A stretch of 15,820 nt of DNA, from the NCBI RefSeq assembly GCF_946222045.1, contig NZ_CAMILN010000039.1:1-15820 (forward strand), in the 5' to 3' direction. The notes beneath the pieces were generated by a model. That model was not told the origin of the DNA, made no database searches, and saw nothing but the letters and a program-made list of their open reading frames with translations. The stretch comes from an uncultured Peptoniphilus sp. (lineage in GTDB: Bacteria; Bacillota; Clostridia; Tissierellales; Peptoniphilaceae). The number at the start of each line of letters is the position of its first letter. Positions within the stretch are counted from its first letter, which is position 1. Positions 5,898 to 14,306 of the stretch are shown one piece after another. The position numbers and the translations under genes are program-made.

Positions 5898-7887
5898 TTA
5901 AACCTCCTACTAAATTTTTAAGTTCTTCTAAACTTAAAATTTCTATTTCTAAAGATTTTGCTTTATCATACTTAGATCCTGGATTTTCTCCAACTACAAG
6001 GTAGTCAGTATTTTTACTCACAGAGCCAGTAACTCTAGCCCCAAGAGATATTAGTTTTTCTTCAAGCTCTTTTCTAGGAATTTCAAGAGTTCCTGTTAAG
6101 ACAAAAGTTTTTTTATCAAGTGGCTTAGGTCCCTCATTATCATCCTCATAAACAGGCTTAAGCCCCAGTTCAAATAACTCATATACAGATTCAACTATCC
6201 TTTCGTCATGGAAGAAATCTACTATTTCTTTCGCCGTTATACTACCAATGTCTCCAATAGAAATAAGCTCTTCTTCCTTAGAATTTTTTAATTTATCAAA
6301 GGACTTAAAGTGATCAGCTAAGTCTCTAGCAGTTTTTATTCCAACATTTGGTATTCCAAGAGCATAGATGAAGTTTAATAAATGTGGGCGCTTTGAATTC
6401 TCAATTGCATTTAGAAGATTATTTGTCCTTTTCTCTTTAAAACCTTCTATTTTAATTATATCTTCATATCTTAACTTGTAAACATCGGGAATCTCTTTTA
6501 AACCAACAGTTCCCATTAATTTTTCTATGGTCTTTTCACTAAATCCTTCTATATCCATTGCATCTCTTGAAGCAAAATGAGTGAGCCTTGAGACTAACTG
6601 AGGTACACATGAAAGTGTGTTGGGACAAAATATATGGACACCATCTTGGTATAAGTGAGAACCACAATATGGACAAGTTTTAGGTTTTTCTATTTCATGA
6701 GTCTCATTGTCACTCGGAAGTGTTCCAAGAATTTCTGGAATAACATCGTTAGATCTTCTAATTAAAACTCTTGAACCAATCCTAACTTTTTTCCTAAGTA
6801 TATCGTCATAATTATTTAGAGTAGCCCTTTGTACTGTGACTCCACCAATATCTACTGGATCAAGTATAGCAGAAGGTGTTACCTTTGCAGTACGTCCAAC
6901 ATTCCAGACTACATCAAGTAGAGTTGTCGATATTTCCTCTGCCTCAAACTTATATGCAATTGCCCATCGTGGAAATTTATTTGTATATCCAAGAGCACGC
7001 CTAGTTTCAATATCATTTACTTTTATTGTTACACCATCAATTAAGATATCTAATTTATCTCTATTTTTACCAATTTCATCTATTTTTTCTATAATGTCAG
7101 AAAATTTCTTGCACTTAAAATTATATTTAGAAACATTAAAATTATTCTCTCTTAAGAAGTTTTTCATTTCATCGTCTGAATTAAAAATATCTTCTTCAAT
7201 ATAGCCAACATTATAAAAAAAGGCTGTTAAATTTCTTTTTTTTGTAATCTTTGGATCAAGATTTCTTAGAGCACCAGCAGCTGCATTTCTTGCATTTTTT
7301 AGTTTTTCTTTGTTTTTTTGATTGTATTTTTCAAGTTCCGATAAAGGCATTAATCCTTCTCCTTGAACTTCAAGCTTACCTGGATATGAAATTCTTAAAG
7401 GAACTGAATAAATGGTCTTAACTTGCTCCAAAATCTCTTCTCCAACTATTCCGTTGCCTCGTGTTGATGCCATTATAAGATTTTGGTTTTCATAAGTTAA
7501 ATTAATAGTAAGTCCATCAAATTTAAGTTCAATTATAAATTCTGCTTCTGGTAATTTATTAATGTTATTTTCATTATAATTATTTACAAACTTTTCTATC
7601 CTATTATACCAAGCAAGAACAGCATCGTCTCCTTGAGCCTTATCCATAGAATAAAGCCTTCCTAGATGAGTATGTTTTTCAAACTTATCTAGGACAGCTC
7701 CTCCTACTCTTGTTGTAGGAGAATAGGGTAGAACTGCACCACTTTCATTCTCAAGCTTAACTAATCTATCATAAAGTTTGTCATACTCAGCGTCGGATAA
7801 AAGTGGATCATCAAGAGTATAGTAGTGGTAGTTTAATTTATCAATTTCCTTAATTAAACTTTCCATTTCATTTATTTTATTATTCAT
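5890..7887 (-). CDS. ligA: NAD-dependent DNA ligase LigA
   Basis: A 665-residue essential ligase that seals nicks during replication and repair using NAD+. Domains in order: Ia NMN-binding region (about 1-70, with HYYTLDDPLLSDAEYD), adenylation domain with nucleophile K122 in ELKFDG, OB fold (about 318-395), a four-cysteine zinc finger (C405, C408, C421, C427), helix-hairpin-helix domain (about 435-580) and a C-terminal BRCT domain (about 588-660, FVLTGTL...GENPGSK). Length is normal and all core motifs are present. A modest GGTGA site six or so bases before the ATG sits in the ten-base gap after pcrA. The pcrA-ligA-gat arrangement is widely conserved in Firmicutes. Confidence 0.96.
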   Translation of the reverse strand: MNNKINEMESLIKEIDKLNYHYYTLDDPLLSDAEYDKLYDRLVKLENESGAVLPYSPTTRVGGAVLDKFEKHTHLGRLYSMDKAQGDDAVLAWYNRIEKFVNNYNENNINKLPEAEFIIELKFDGLTINLTYENQNLIMASTRGNGIVGEEILEQVKTIYSVPLRISYPGKLEVQGEGLMPLSELEKYNQKNKEKLKNARNAAAGALRNLDPKITKKRNLTAFFYNVGYIEEDIFNSDDEMKNFLRENNFNVSKYNFKCKKFSDIIEKIDEIGKNRDKLDILIDGVTIKVNDIETRRALGYTNKFPRWAIAYKFEAEEISTTLLDVVWNVGRTAKVTPSAILDPVDIGGVTVQRATLNNYDDILRKKVRIGSRVLIRRSNDVIPEILGTLPSDNETHEIEKPKTCPYCGSHLYQDGVHIFCPNTLSCVPQLVSRLTHFASRDAMDIEGFSEKTIEKLMGTVGLKEIPDVYKLRYEDIIKIEGFKEKRTNNLLNAIENSKRPHLLNFIYALGIPNVGIKTARDLADHFKSFDKLKNSKEEELISIGDIGSITAKEIVDFFHDERIVESVYELFELGLKPVYEDDNEGPKPLDKKTFVLTGTLEIPRKELEEKLISLGARVTGSVSKNTDYLVVGENPGSKYDKAKSLEIEILSLEELKNLVGGLNE

Positions 7888-7897
7888 AAGTCACCAA

Positions 7898-10102
7898 CTA
7901 TTCTATTAATTTAATAGGAGCAACTGAAAGCATAAGCCTCTTCAAACCTTTTTTGTCAAAGGAAATAACGACTTCGTAATCTCCATTTTTTTCCTTCTTT
8001 TGAACTACCATGCCCTTGCCAAATAATTTGTGCTTTACCTTATCTCCAACATTGATATTTTTATCCATGGACTTAGGTGCAGCCTTCTTTGTTTCAGTTT
8101 TCTTTTCCATTCCAAAGAATTTATTTTTTCTATTAACTGAAGACTTATTTCCTTCATTATAATCACGAACTTCTAATAATTCTCTAGACTTATCTTCAAT
8201 AATTTCTATCTTGTCGCCCATTTCACCAATAAATCTACTTCTTTTTGCTGGAGTCAACTTTCCATACATAGACCTAGTTCGAGAAGATGAGATAAATAGA
8301 TTGTTGCAAGCTCTTGTAACTCCTACATAACAAAGTCTTCTTTCTTCCTCAATTTCCTCTTCACTTTCCATAGACCTGCTGCTTGGGAAGAGACCTTCCT
8401 CTAGGCCGACTAAGAATACCGTAGAAAATTCAAGCCCTTTAGCTGCATGCATGGTCATAAGATTTACTCCGCTGTCTTCTGAAGTCTTATCAACATCTGA
8501 CAAAAGAGATAGGGTGTTTAGGTATTCAGAAAGTTCTACTCCCTCTCTATCGTATTCCATTATATTGGAGTGAAGTTCTTCGATGTTTTCTAGTATTGTC
8601 TTAGCTTCTATTGTATTTTGATTTTTTAAATCTTCTACATAACCACTTTCATAAATAACTACTTCAAAGAGCTTACCTATTGAAAGTTTATCTGCCCTAT
8701 CCTTTAAAATCTTAAGAACATTACCAAATTCTCTTACATTTTTTCTTGCTCTAATATTTAAATCTTCAAACTTATCAATATTAGTAACCACATTGTAAAG
8801 GGACAGACCATTGTTATCAGCATAGTCTAACAAATCAGATAGAGATGTATCTCCTATCCCTCTCTTTGGCCTATTTATAATTCTAGCTAAGCTTACATTG
8901 TCATCAGTGTTATTTAAAATTCTTAGGTAAGCTAGGACATCTTTTACTTCCATTCTGTCGTAGAATTTTAAACCGCCAACAATCTTATAGGGTATTCTTT
9001 CTCTGACAAGAGCTTCTTCAAATCCTCTTGACTGAGCATTAGTTCTATAAAGGATAGCCATGTCTCTAAACTCTTCACCCTTGTAATGAAGTCCAATTAT
9101 CTTATTGATTACACCATATTCTTCCTCATTGGAATGAGGGAATTCTCTATATACAACATCTTTGCCTTCATTCCTTGAAGTCCAAAGGTTTTTATCAATC
9201 CTAGATGAGTTGTTTTCTATTACCTTATTAGCTACTTCAAGAATTTTTTGAGTTGATCGATAATTTTGCTCTAGTTTTACAATTTTTGCACCAGGGAAAT
9301 CTTTGTGGAAATTTAAAATATTATTTATATCAGCTCCACGCCACTTATAAATAGATTGGTCATTATCCCCAACAACTGTTAAGTTTGGATCTTTTCCAGC
9401 AACTAATTTTATAAACTCATACTGTATTTTATTTGTATCTTGGTATTCATCAACAAATATATACTGGAATTTATCTATATAAAAATCTCGAACTTCTTCA
9501 TAATCTCTCAAAATATCAACAGTCTTTATTAAGAGGTCATCAAAGTCTAAGGCATTATTATTTACTAGCTTTTTTTCATAAATCTCATAAACTTTCCCAA
9601 GATTTTCTTTAAAAAAGTTGCTTTTATTTAAATCCATATATTCTTTTGGGCTAAGGTCATCACTCTTTATATTAGAAATATCATTTACAAGGGATCTCGC
9701 TTTATAAATATCCCTATCAAGGCCAAGTTCAGCAACAGCTTCTTTTACAACAGTAATTTGGTCGTCCCTATCGTAAATAGTAAAACTTGAGCTGTAACCT
9801 ATCTTATCAATGTTTTTTCTAAGTATCCTAACGCAAATTGAGTGAAAAGTTCCAATCCACATTGAGGAGATGTCTTCATCAATTAAATTTGCAACTCTCT
9901 CTCTCATCTCATTGGCAGCCTTATTTGTAAAGGTAATAGCCAAAATTTTCCATGATGGAACTTCTAATTCTTCAATTAAATATGCAATTTTAGAAGTAAC
10001 TACTTTGGTTTTGCCACTTCCGGCTCCTGCTAAAATAAGTAGAGGACCTTCTGTTGCCAAAAGAGCTTCTTTCTGTTTATCATTTAGTGTATTTATATCC
10101 AT
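7898..10102 (-). CDS. pcrA: ATP-dependent DNA helicase PcrA (UvrD/Rep family)
   Basis: A 734-residue superfamily 1A helicase unwinding DNA 3'-5' in repair, replication restart and rolling-circle plasmid replication. Visible motifs: Q-motif region LNDKQKEALL (6-15), Walker A GAGSGKT (26-32), motif Ia FTNKAANEM, Walker B VDEYQD (about 217-222), motif III VGDNDQSIYKWRGAD, motif IV LEQNYRS, motif V MTMHAAKGLEF and motif VI YVGVTRA. After a basic low-complexity linker, the C-terminal VGDKVKHKLFGKGMVV is the Tudor-like RNA-polymerase-binding module of PcrA. AAGGAG (10108-10113 on the plus strand, complement) lies five bases before the ATG. It is the first gene of the operon. Confidence 0.97.
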   Translation of the reverse strand: MDINTLNDKQKEALLATEGPLLILAGAGSGKTKVVTSKIAYLIEELEVPSWKILAITFTNKAANEMRERVANLIDEDISSMWIGTFHSICVRILRKNIDKIGYSSSFTIYDRDDQITVVKEAVAELGLDRDIYKARSLVNDISNIKSDDLSPKEYMDLNKSNFFKENLGKVYEIYEKKLVNNNALDFDDLLIKTVDILRDYEEVRDFYIDKFQYIFVDEYQDTNKIQYEFIKLVAGKDPNLTVVGDNDQSIYKWRGADINNILNFHKDFPGAKIVKLEQNYRSTQKILEVANKVIENNSSRIDKNLWTSRNEGKDVVYREFPHSNEEEYGVINKIIGLHYKGEEFRDMAILYRTNAQSRGFEEALVRERIPYKIVGGLKFYDRMEVKDVLAYLRILNNTDDNVSLARIINRPKRGIGDTSLSDLLDYADNNGLSLYNVVTNIDKFEDLNIRARKNVREFGNVLKILKDRADKLSIGKLFEVVIYESGYVEDLKNQNTIEAKTILENIEELHSNIMEYDREGVELSEYLNTLSLLSDVDKTSEDSGVNLMTMHAAKGLEFSTVFLVGLEEGLFPSSRSMESEEEIEEERRLCYVGVTRACNNLFISSSRTRSMYGKLTPAKRSRFIGEMGDKIEIIEDKSRELLEVRDYNEGNKSSVNRKNKFFGMEKKTETKKAAPKSMDKNINVGDKVKHKLFGKGMVVQKKEKNGDYEVVISFDKKGLKRLMLSVAPIKLIE

Positions 10103-10123
10103 GACTTCTCCTTACTGCTAATT

Positions 10124-10152
10124 ATTATATGTTTTTCTACGCATATTTTCAA
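10124..10152 (-). promoter_or_regulatory. Promoter of the pcrA-ligA-gatCAB operon
   Basis: On the minus strand a -35 TTGAAA (10152-10147) and a perfect -10 TATAAT (10129-10124) are separated by exactly 17 bases. The -35 box overlaps the TGA stop codon of tcdA. The predicted start of transcription is near 10117, giving a leader of only about 15 bases before the pcrA ATG, just enough for the AAGGAG site. Confidence 0.7.
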
Positions 10153-10829
10153 CTTTTTAGGATATCTCTAATAACATGAGAGGCCAATACCATTCCACAA
10201 ACTGGAGGAACAAAAGATATTGATCCAGGTGTTCTGTCGCCGGTTTTAATTGGGAGTTCAGTAGTACAAACAACTTTTAATTTTTTAATTCTCATTTCCT
10301 TTAGCTTCTTCCTCATAATTTTTGCAACAGGATCATTTTGAGTCTTTTCAATATTCATCACTTGAAACTTAGTTGGGTCAAGTCTATTTCCCGCACCCAT
10401 AGCTGAAATTATTTTTATATTTTTGTCGTAAGCTTCCTTAATAATTAAAAGTTTGGATGTAATTGTGTCAATGGCATCAACGATATAGTCATAATTTTCA
10501 AAATCTATTTCATTAATATTTTCATCGCTAATAAATAAATCATATTTTTTTATCTTTAAATCTGGATTAATATCAAGAAGCCTTTCTTCACATGCATCGA
10601 CCTTTCTCATGCCAAGAGTCTTCATCGTTGCAAAAATTTGTCTATTTACATTTGTAATTTCATACTCATCTCCATCGACAAGGCCAACTTTTCCAATTCC
10701 AGCTCTTACTAGAGATTCGACACAAGCTCCGCCAACTCCGCCAAGCCCAAATACTAAAATAGATTTATTTTTTAATTTATCAAGATCCTCTTTGGGAATC
10801 ATTCTTTCAGTTCTACTTAAAAATTCCAC
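10149..10829 (-). CDS. tcdA: tRNA threonylcarbamoyladenosine dehydratase (E1-like ThiF family)
   Basis: A 226-residue E1-like enzyme predicted to use ATP to cyclise t6A at position 37 of tRNAs to ct6A. The nucleotide-binding motif GLGGVGG is at residues 28-34, followed by LVDGDEYEITNVNRQ (50-64) with the conserved Asn and Arg of this fold. MGAGNRLDPTKF (about 144-155) is characteristic of TcdA/YgdL and separates it from ThiF and MoeB. It has no CxxC zinc sites. It is shorter than the E. coli enzyme (about 268 residues), as usual in Firmicutes. The start codon is GTG, placed by GGAGG four bases upstream. It follows an SLH gene after 47 bases containing a hairpin, and no separate promoter is evident. 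Confidence 0.85.
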   Translation of the reverse strand: MEFLSRTERMIPKEDLDKLKNKSILVFGLGGVGGACVESLVRAGIGKVGLVDGDEYEITNVNRQIFATMKTLGMRKVDACEERLLDINPDLKIKKYDLFISDENINEIDFENYDYIVDAIDTITSKLLIIKEAYDKNIKIISAMGAGNRLDPTKFQVMNIEKTQNDPVAKIMRKKLKEMRIKKLKVVCTTELPIKTGDRTPGSISFVPPVCGMVLASHVIRDILKS

Positions 10830-10844
10830 TTTTCCTCCAATTTG

Positions 10845-10871
10845 AAAGGGCCGTCATATGAACAGCCCTTT
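10845..10871 (-). terminator. Hairpin between the SLH gene and tcdA
   Basis: Arms AAAGGGC (10845-10851) and GCCCTTT (10865-10871) form a seven-pair stem with a 13-base loop, just past the SLH-gene stop. On the minus strand it is followed by TTTCAAATT, a poor T-tract, and then directly by the tcdA ribosome binding site. A weak terminator that lets some transcription pass into tcdA is the simplest reading. Confidence 0.5.
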
Positions 10872-10876
10872 TAATA

Positions 10877-11959
10877 TTATTTTAATTTTATGTTAGTTAG
10901 ACTATTTTCGCCAAGAATACCACTACCCTCGACAATGTCATTTATATTATGTTTTCTAAATGTGTTAATCGTTACAACTTGACCAGGACCAAAGATTTCT
11001 GAATCAGATTCAGTAATTTTTATTCTGATAAAACTAACATTTTTACTGTCTATGATTTCAATAACTTGACCTTTAAAATTAATAGGAGTATTGGCTTCTG
11101 CCACTCCTAAATCAAGATCACTATCTTTAGTTTCATTATTAGATTCATGGTTTACTAGGATAGATTCACTGCTATCATAAAGGTCATTGTTAGAAGAATT
11201 GTTCTCTTTATCAATCTTATTATCTAAGTTGATTTCTTCATGATTGACTAATAAATCTTCAGCCTTAACATCTTTTTCTTTTGTTATTTTATCTATATTA
11301 TTGTTAACATATTCAAGAGATTTTGAAGTTAATACTGCAATTTCACTTCTTCTAATGGCAAAATTACCATTAAATTTACCTTCAGATCCTGTACTTGTAA
11401 AAATATTAGAATTAACAAGACTTGGAAGATATTCAAGTGTAAGAGGATGAATTTTCTTCATGTCCTTATACTTTAAGTTACTTGTATCAGAAGACTTATC
11501 AATGTTTAAAGCCCTAGCAAAATAAACAGCAATTGTATTCCTGTTAGGATAAACTTTGTTTTCAAAAAATCCTCTTTCACGAGCACTTGTTAAGGTTTTT
11601 TCTGTAATAGTGCCATGGTATAAGTTAAAACAAATTGCATCTCTCGCCCAGTCTATTACACCATTTGCATTTACAGTTTCCATATAAGTTTCTCTTGCTA
11701 AATTCATGTCTTCTTCACTAGGATTTAGAAGAGTTTTTAAAATTTGCATAGTTTCTAAAAAACTCACAGGATTATTCGGCCTAAAGCTTCCATCTTCATA
11801 TCCATTTATAATATTTTTATTAGATAGTTCTTCAACATATTTATATGCCCATTCCTTCTTTCCACTATTTTTTACATCTGTAAAAGATTTAGCGAAAATA
11901 TTTCCTGGTGCTAATAATACACAAAGGACTAAATTTATAACTATAATTTTCTTTTTCAT
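10877..11959 (-). CDS. Exported SLH-domain cell-surface protein (smaller paralogue)
   Basis: A 360-residue exported protein. An N-terminal signal peptide (basic MKKK, hydrophobic core, likely cleavage after A23 in NIFA) is followed by three SLH repeats at about 25-80 (FTDV...WAYKYVEEL...GYEDGSFRPNNP), 100-152 and 163-218. Such modules bind pyruvylated secondary cell-wall polymer and hold proteins on the surface. Next comes a low-complexity acidic linker (about 228-292) rich in Asn, Asp and Ser, in which LVNHE occurs twice. The final 70 residues form a beta-rich module (FKGQVIEIIDSKNV...GPGQVVTINTF) that resembles the end of the larger neighbouring protein. GGAGTG precedes the ATG by about seven bases. 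The role beyond surface attachment is unknown. Confidence 0.8.
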   Translation of the reverse strand: MKKKIIVINLVLCVLLAPGNIFAKSFTDVKNSGKKEWAYKYVEELSNKNIINGYEDGSFRPNNPVSFLETMQILKTLLNPSEEDMNLARETYMETVNANGVIDWARDAICFNLYHGTITEKTLTSARERGFFENKVYPNRNTIAVYFARALNIDKSSDTSNLKYKDMKKIHPLTLEYLPSLVNSNIFTSTGSEGKFNGNFAIRRSEIAVLTSKSLEYVNNNIDKITKEKDVKAEDLLVNHEEINLDNKIDKENNSSNNDLYDSSESILVNHESNNETKDSDLDLGVAEANTPINFKGQVIEIIDSKNVSFIRIKITESDSEIFGPGQVVTINTFRKHNINDIVEGSGILGENSLTNIKLK

Positions 11960-11977
11960 ATTATCACTCCATCATAA

Positions 11978-11986
11978 ATTATAGCA
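11978..11986 (-). promoter_or_regulatory. Extended -10 promoter element of the smaller SLH gene
   Basis: On the minus strand TGCTATAAT is a consensus extended -10 box (TGN before TATAAT), about 20 bases before the start codon. No good -35 box is seen at the normal distance, as is common for extended -10 promoters. Confidence 0.55.
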
Positions 11987-12000
11987 TAAAATTTTACAAA

Positions 12001-12030
12001 AAAATAGAAACCCATTTGGGTTCCTATTTT
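12001..12030 (-). terminator. Strong intrinsic terminator of the larger SLH gene
   Basis: AAAATAG-A-AACCC (12001-12013) pairs with GGGTT-C-CTATTTT (12018-12030) around an ATTT loop: twelve pairs with one mismatch. On the minus strand a run of seven T residues follows. It lies 24 bases beyond the stop of the larger SLH gene and just upstream of the smaller gene's promoter, so the two genes are separate transcription units. Confidence 0.8.
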
Positions 12031-12053
12031 AACTCTTATTAAAACCTTTAGAA

Positions 12054-14093
12054 TTAATTAAATGGTCCAATATTCCTTAGACTTTCACTATTTCCACTAT
12101 TATTATAGCGATTGCTATTTAGGAAATATCTGTAATCTTCGAAATCACTCTTTCTTGTAATCCTATTTGCAGTATTTAAATACTGTCTAGGATTTCCAAT
12201 CCAACTATTATTAGAATCTGAAATTATTTCTCCATCACTATTTAAATATCCATCAAAAGATAAAACATCATATAGATCTAGTTTTTGACTAGTTTGGAAA
12301 TAAAGAGTTTTACCAGGTCTTAATTTTTCATTATCAGATTGGATAACTCTAAGCCCTATTTTGTAGATATTGTAATTGTATCCGACATCCACAGTGCTAA
12401 CAACTTGAAACATTCCACTGAATTGTAAATTTGAATCAACTATAGTAATTAGTTCAACATCACCATATTTATCAAGAGTTAAAATAACATTTTTTCCCCT
12501 TAGATAATCTTCGGTAACTTGTGTTTGTCTAGCTCCACTATAAGTTTTTATTTCGTATCTATCAGCTAAATAATAGGATTTATTGTAGCCATCTTTTGTT
12601 CTAATATTTATATAACGATTATATCTTCTGTTAGTGAAGGAAGATTCGTCTCCACTGTAGCTAACAACTTCTCCGGATACATCTCCATTATTATAGTTAG
12701 AAGCAAGACCTCTTACTACTTTATAGTTAACATAAAGATTTACATTGTCATTTAATGTGATTTTATCTAAATCCTTAGTTTCACTAGTAATATAAAGTTC
12801 GTAGTCTTTGTTGTCTTTCAGTCTAATCTTTAAATATGCCTTATCCTTATTTGAAGTGTCAAGAGAAATAATTTTACCATTTACTTGAGCTTCCTTAGGG
12901 AAAACTGTGATTTCAGTTATCTTATTATCGGCATTAGTCTTAAATTCAACTAAGTCATCTACAGCGATATCTTCAAGTTTTAAGTCTTTGCCATAAGCTT
13001 TGATTTTAACATTTTTATCTAAATCAAAAGTCTTTGTATCAGATGTTGAAATTTTTGAAGTCGTTCTAAAGTTAAGTGAATCTGAGTTGTCTCTGTATCT
13101 AAGTGTTATTTGATTGTTGCCCTTAGAGTTCACATATCCAACCATATCAAGCATTGCATTTGTAACTGTAATAGTTTTTGCAGTACCTTCTCTTTCACCA
13201 GTTTTTGCCTTAGTGTATTCTATTTCAACTTCTTGACCAGCCTTGATATCTTCAAGCTTGATATCTTTGTCTTTTAACTTATACTTTGTGTTGTTATCGA
13301 TATCGAAGGAGTACTTTGTGCCCTTGCTTTCAATAATAACTACATTTACATTATTAAGTTTAGATGAAAGTACAACTGTACCCTTCATTTTTTCTGTTTT
13401 AGCTTCAATTTTATTCTTTTCTGCATAGTCAAATGATGCCTTTGTTATTATAGCTGTTTCAGCACGTGTAATTGGTCTGTCACCTTCAAAGTTTCCATCA
13501 GATCCTGTAGCAGTAAAGATTTTTGCTTCAACAAGAGAAGATAAATAACCCTTAAGAGTATCACTCATCTTGCTCTTATCATCATGTTTTAAAAGACTTG
13601 TGTTGCCATTTGGGCTTAATTGTAAAGCTCTTGCAAAGAAGATTGCTATATCTCCCCTGCTTGGATATTCTCTTCCACTAATCTTAAAGAAACCTCTCTC
13701 ACTTGCTTTTTTCAAAGAGTTTTCATCAAGGTAACCTCTGTCAAGAGCAAGGCATACGGCTTCTTCTGCCCATTTATTTACTCCATTATCTTTAGCCATC
13801 TTAGAATATTTTGTTGTGGCATTTTTAATCTCTTCATCACTTGGTCTTAAAACTTGTTTTATAAGTTGTAAAAGTTCTTCAAGTGACACTGATTCCCCTG
13901 GTTTAAATTCACCATCTGGGTGTCCACTAATTATGTCGTTATCACTTAATGTATCGATTGCATCGTAAGCCCAAGAGTATTTATTGTTTTTCTTCTTTAC
14001 ATCCTTGAACTCTTTAGCAAAAGTTGCACTTGGCGCTAGCATTAAAGCTGCAAGTCCAAGAGCAGCTGCTCTTTTTAAATTATTGGATTTCAT
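12054..14093 (-). CDS. Exported SLH-domain protein with repeated beta-rich modules (larger paralogue)
   Basis: A 679-residue exported surface protein. The signal peptide (basic start, Ala/Leu core, likely cleavage after A26 in ATFA) is followed by three SLH repeats at about 28-82 (FKDV...WAYDAIDTL...GHPDGEFKPGES), 103-160 and 172-225. The remaining 450 residues contain several beta-rich units, each carrying a pattern of the type IKLEDIKAGQEVEIEY (278-293) and LKLEDIAVDDLVEFKT (371-386), then VNGKIISLD, VSGEVVSY and a last unit FSGMFQVV (558-565). The SLH region aligns by eye with the smaller neighbour (shared ERGFF, IA.(Y/F)FARAL, IFT(A/S)TGS). The tail is Asn/Ser/Tyr-rich. GGAGGT lies six bases before the ATG. 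Likely a cell-wall-anchored S-layer-associated protein; its ligand is unknown. Confidence 0.8.
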   Translation of the reverse strand: MKSNNLKRAAALGLAALMLAPSATFAKEFKDVKKKNNKYSWAYDAIDTLSDNDIISGHPDGEFKPGESVSLEELLQLIKQVLRPSDEEIKNATTKYSKMAKDNGVNKWAEEAVCLALDRGYLDENSLKKASERGFFKISGREYPSRGDIAIFFARALQLSPNGNTSLLKHDDKSKMSDTLKGYLSSLVEAKIFTATGSDGNFEGDRPITRAETAIITKASFDYAEKNKIEAKTEKMKGTVVLSSKLNNVNVVIIESKGTKYSFDIDNNTKYKLKDKDIKLEDIKAGQEVEIEYTKAKTGEREGTAKTITVTNAMLDMVGYVNSKGNNQITLRYRDNSDSLNFRTTSKISTSDTKTFDLDKNVKIKAYGKDLKLEDIAVDDLVEFKTNADNKITEITVFPKEAQVNGKIISLDTSNKDKAYLKIRLKDNKDYELYITSETKDLDKITLNDNVNLYVNYKVVRGLASNYNNGDVSGEVVSYSGDESSFTNRRYNRYINIRTKDGYNKSYYLADRYEIKTYSGARQTQVTEDYLRGKNVILTLDKYGDVELITIVDSNLQFSGMFQVVSTVDVGYNYNIYKIGLRVIQSDNEKLRPGKTLYFQTSQKLDLYDVLSFDGYLNSDGEIISDSNNSWIGNPRQYLNTANRITRKSDFEDYRYFLNSNRYNNSGNSESLRNIGPFN

Positions 14094-14134
14094 AATAAAA
14101 CCTCCATTTATTTCTTTAATTACATCTTTTTAAT

Positions 14135-14143
14135 ATTATAACA
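14135..14143 (-). promoter_or_regulatory. Extended -10 promoter element of the larger SLH gene
   Basis: On the minus strand TGTTATAAT gives a perfect TATAAT with the TGN extension, about 40 bases before the start codon. The -35 region is weak. It is back to back with the plus-strand promoter near 14224-14254. Confidence 0.55.
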
Positions 14144-14223
14144 CATATTATCTTCTATGAGGTTTTCTTTTTATTAAAATTTTATTAAATCAATGCTTGA
14201 AACTTGTAAAGTAAACTATTAAC

Positions 14224-14254
14224 TTGAATAATTTAGCCTAATATTTGGTATAAT
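14224..14254 (+). promoter_or_regulatory. Promoter of the CysG-like/cupin/CC-motif operon
   Basis: A perfect TATAAT (14249-14254) is preceded by TGG, making an extended -10 box. A TTGAAT -35-like box lies at 14224-14229, with a rather long 19-base spacer. The predicted transcript would start near 14261, leaving a leader of about 45 bases. Confidence 0.55.
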
Positions 14255-14270
14255 TAATTTAAGTGATACA

Positions 14271-14282
14271 TACATTAATGTA
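14271..14282. promoter_or_regulatory. Perfect 12-base palindrome downstream of the promoter, possible operator
   Basis: TACATTAATGTA is an exact palindrome 16 bases after the -10 box and 24 bases before the start codon, where a repressor would block transcription. AT-rich palindromes of this size can arise by chance, so it is only a candidate. Confidence 0.3.
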
Positions 14283-14306
14283 AAAAAATTTTAAAGGAGT
14301 GATAGC

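Noticed and set aside
6836..7204. Plus-strand open frame inside ligA, and similar ones inside gatA, gatB, pcrA and the SLH genes
   Set aside because: All lie opposite strongly conserved minus-strand genes, lack ribosome binding sites and show no protein features.
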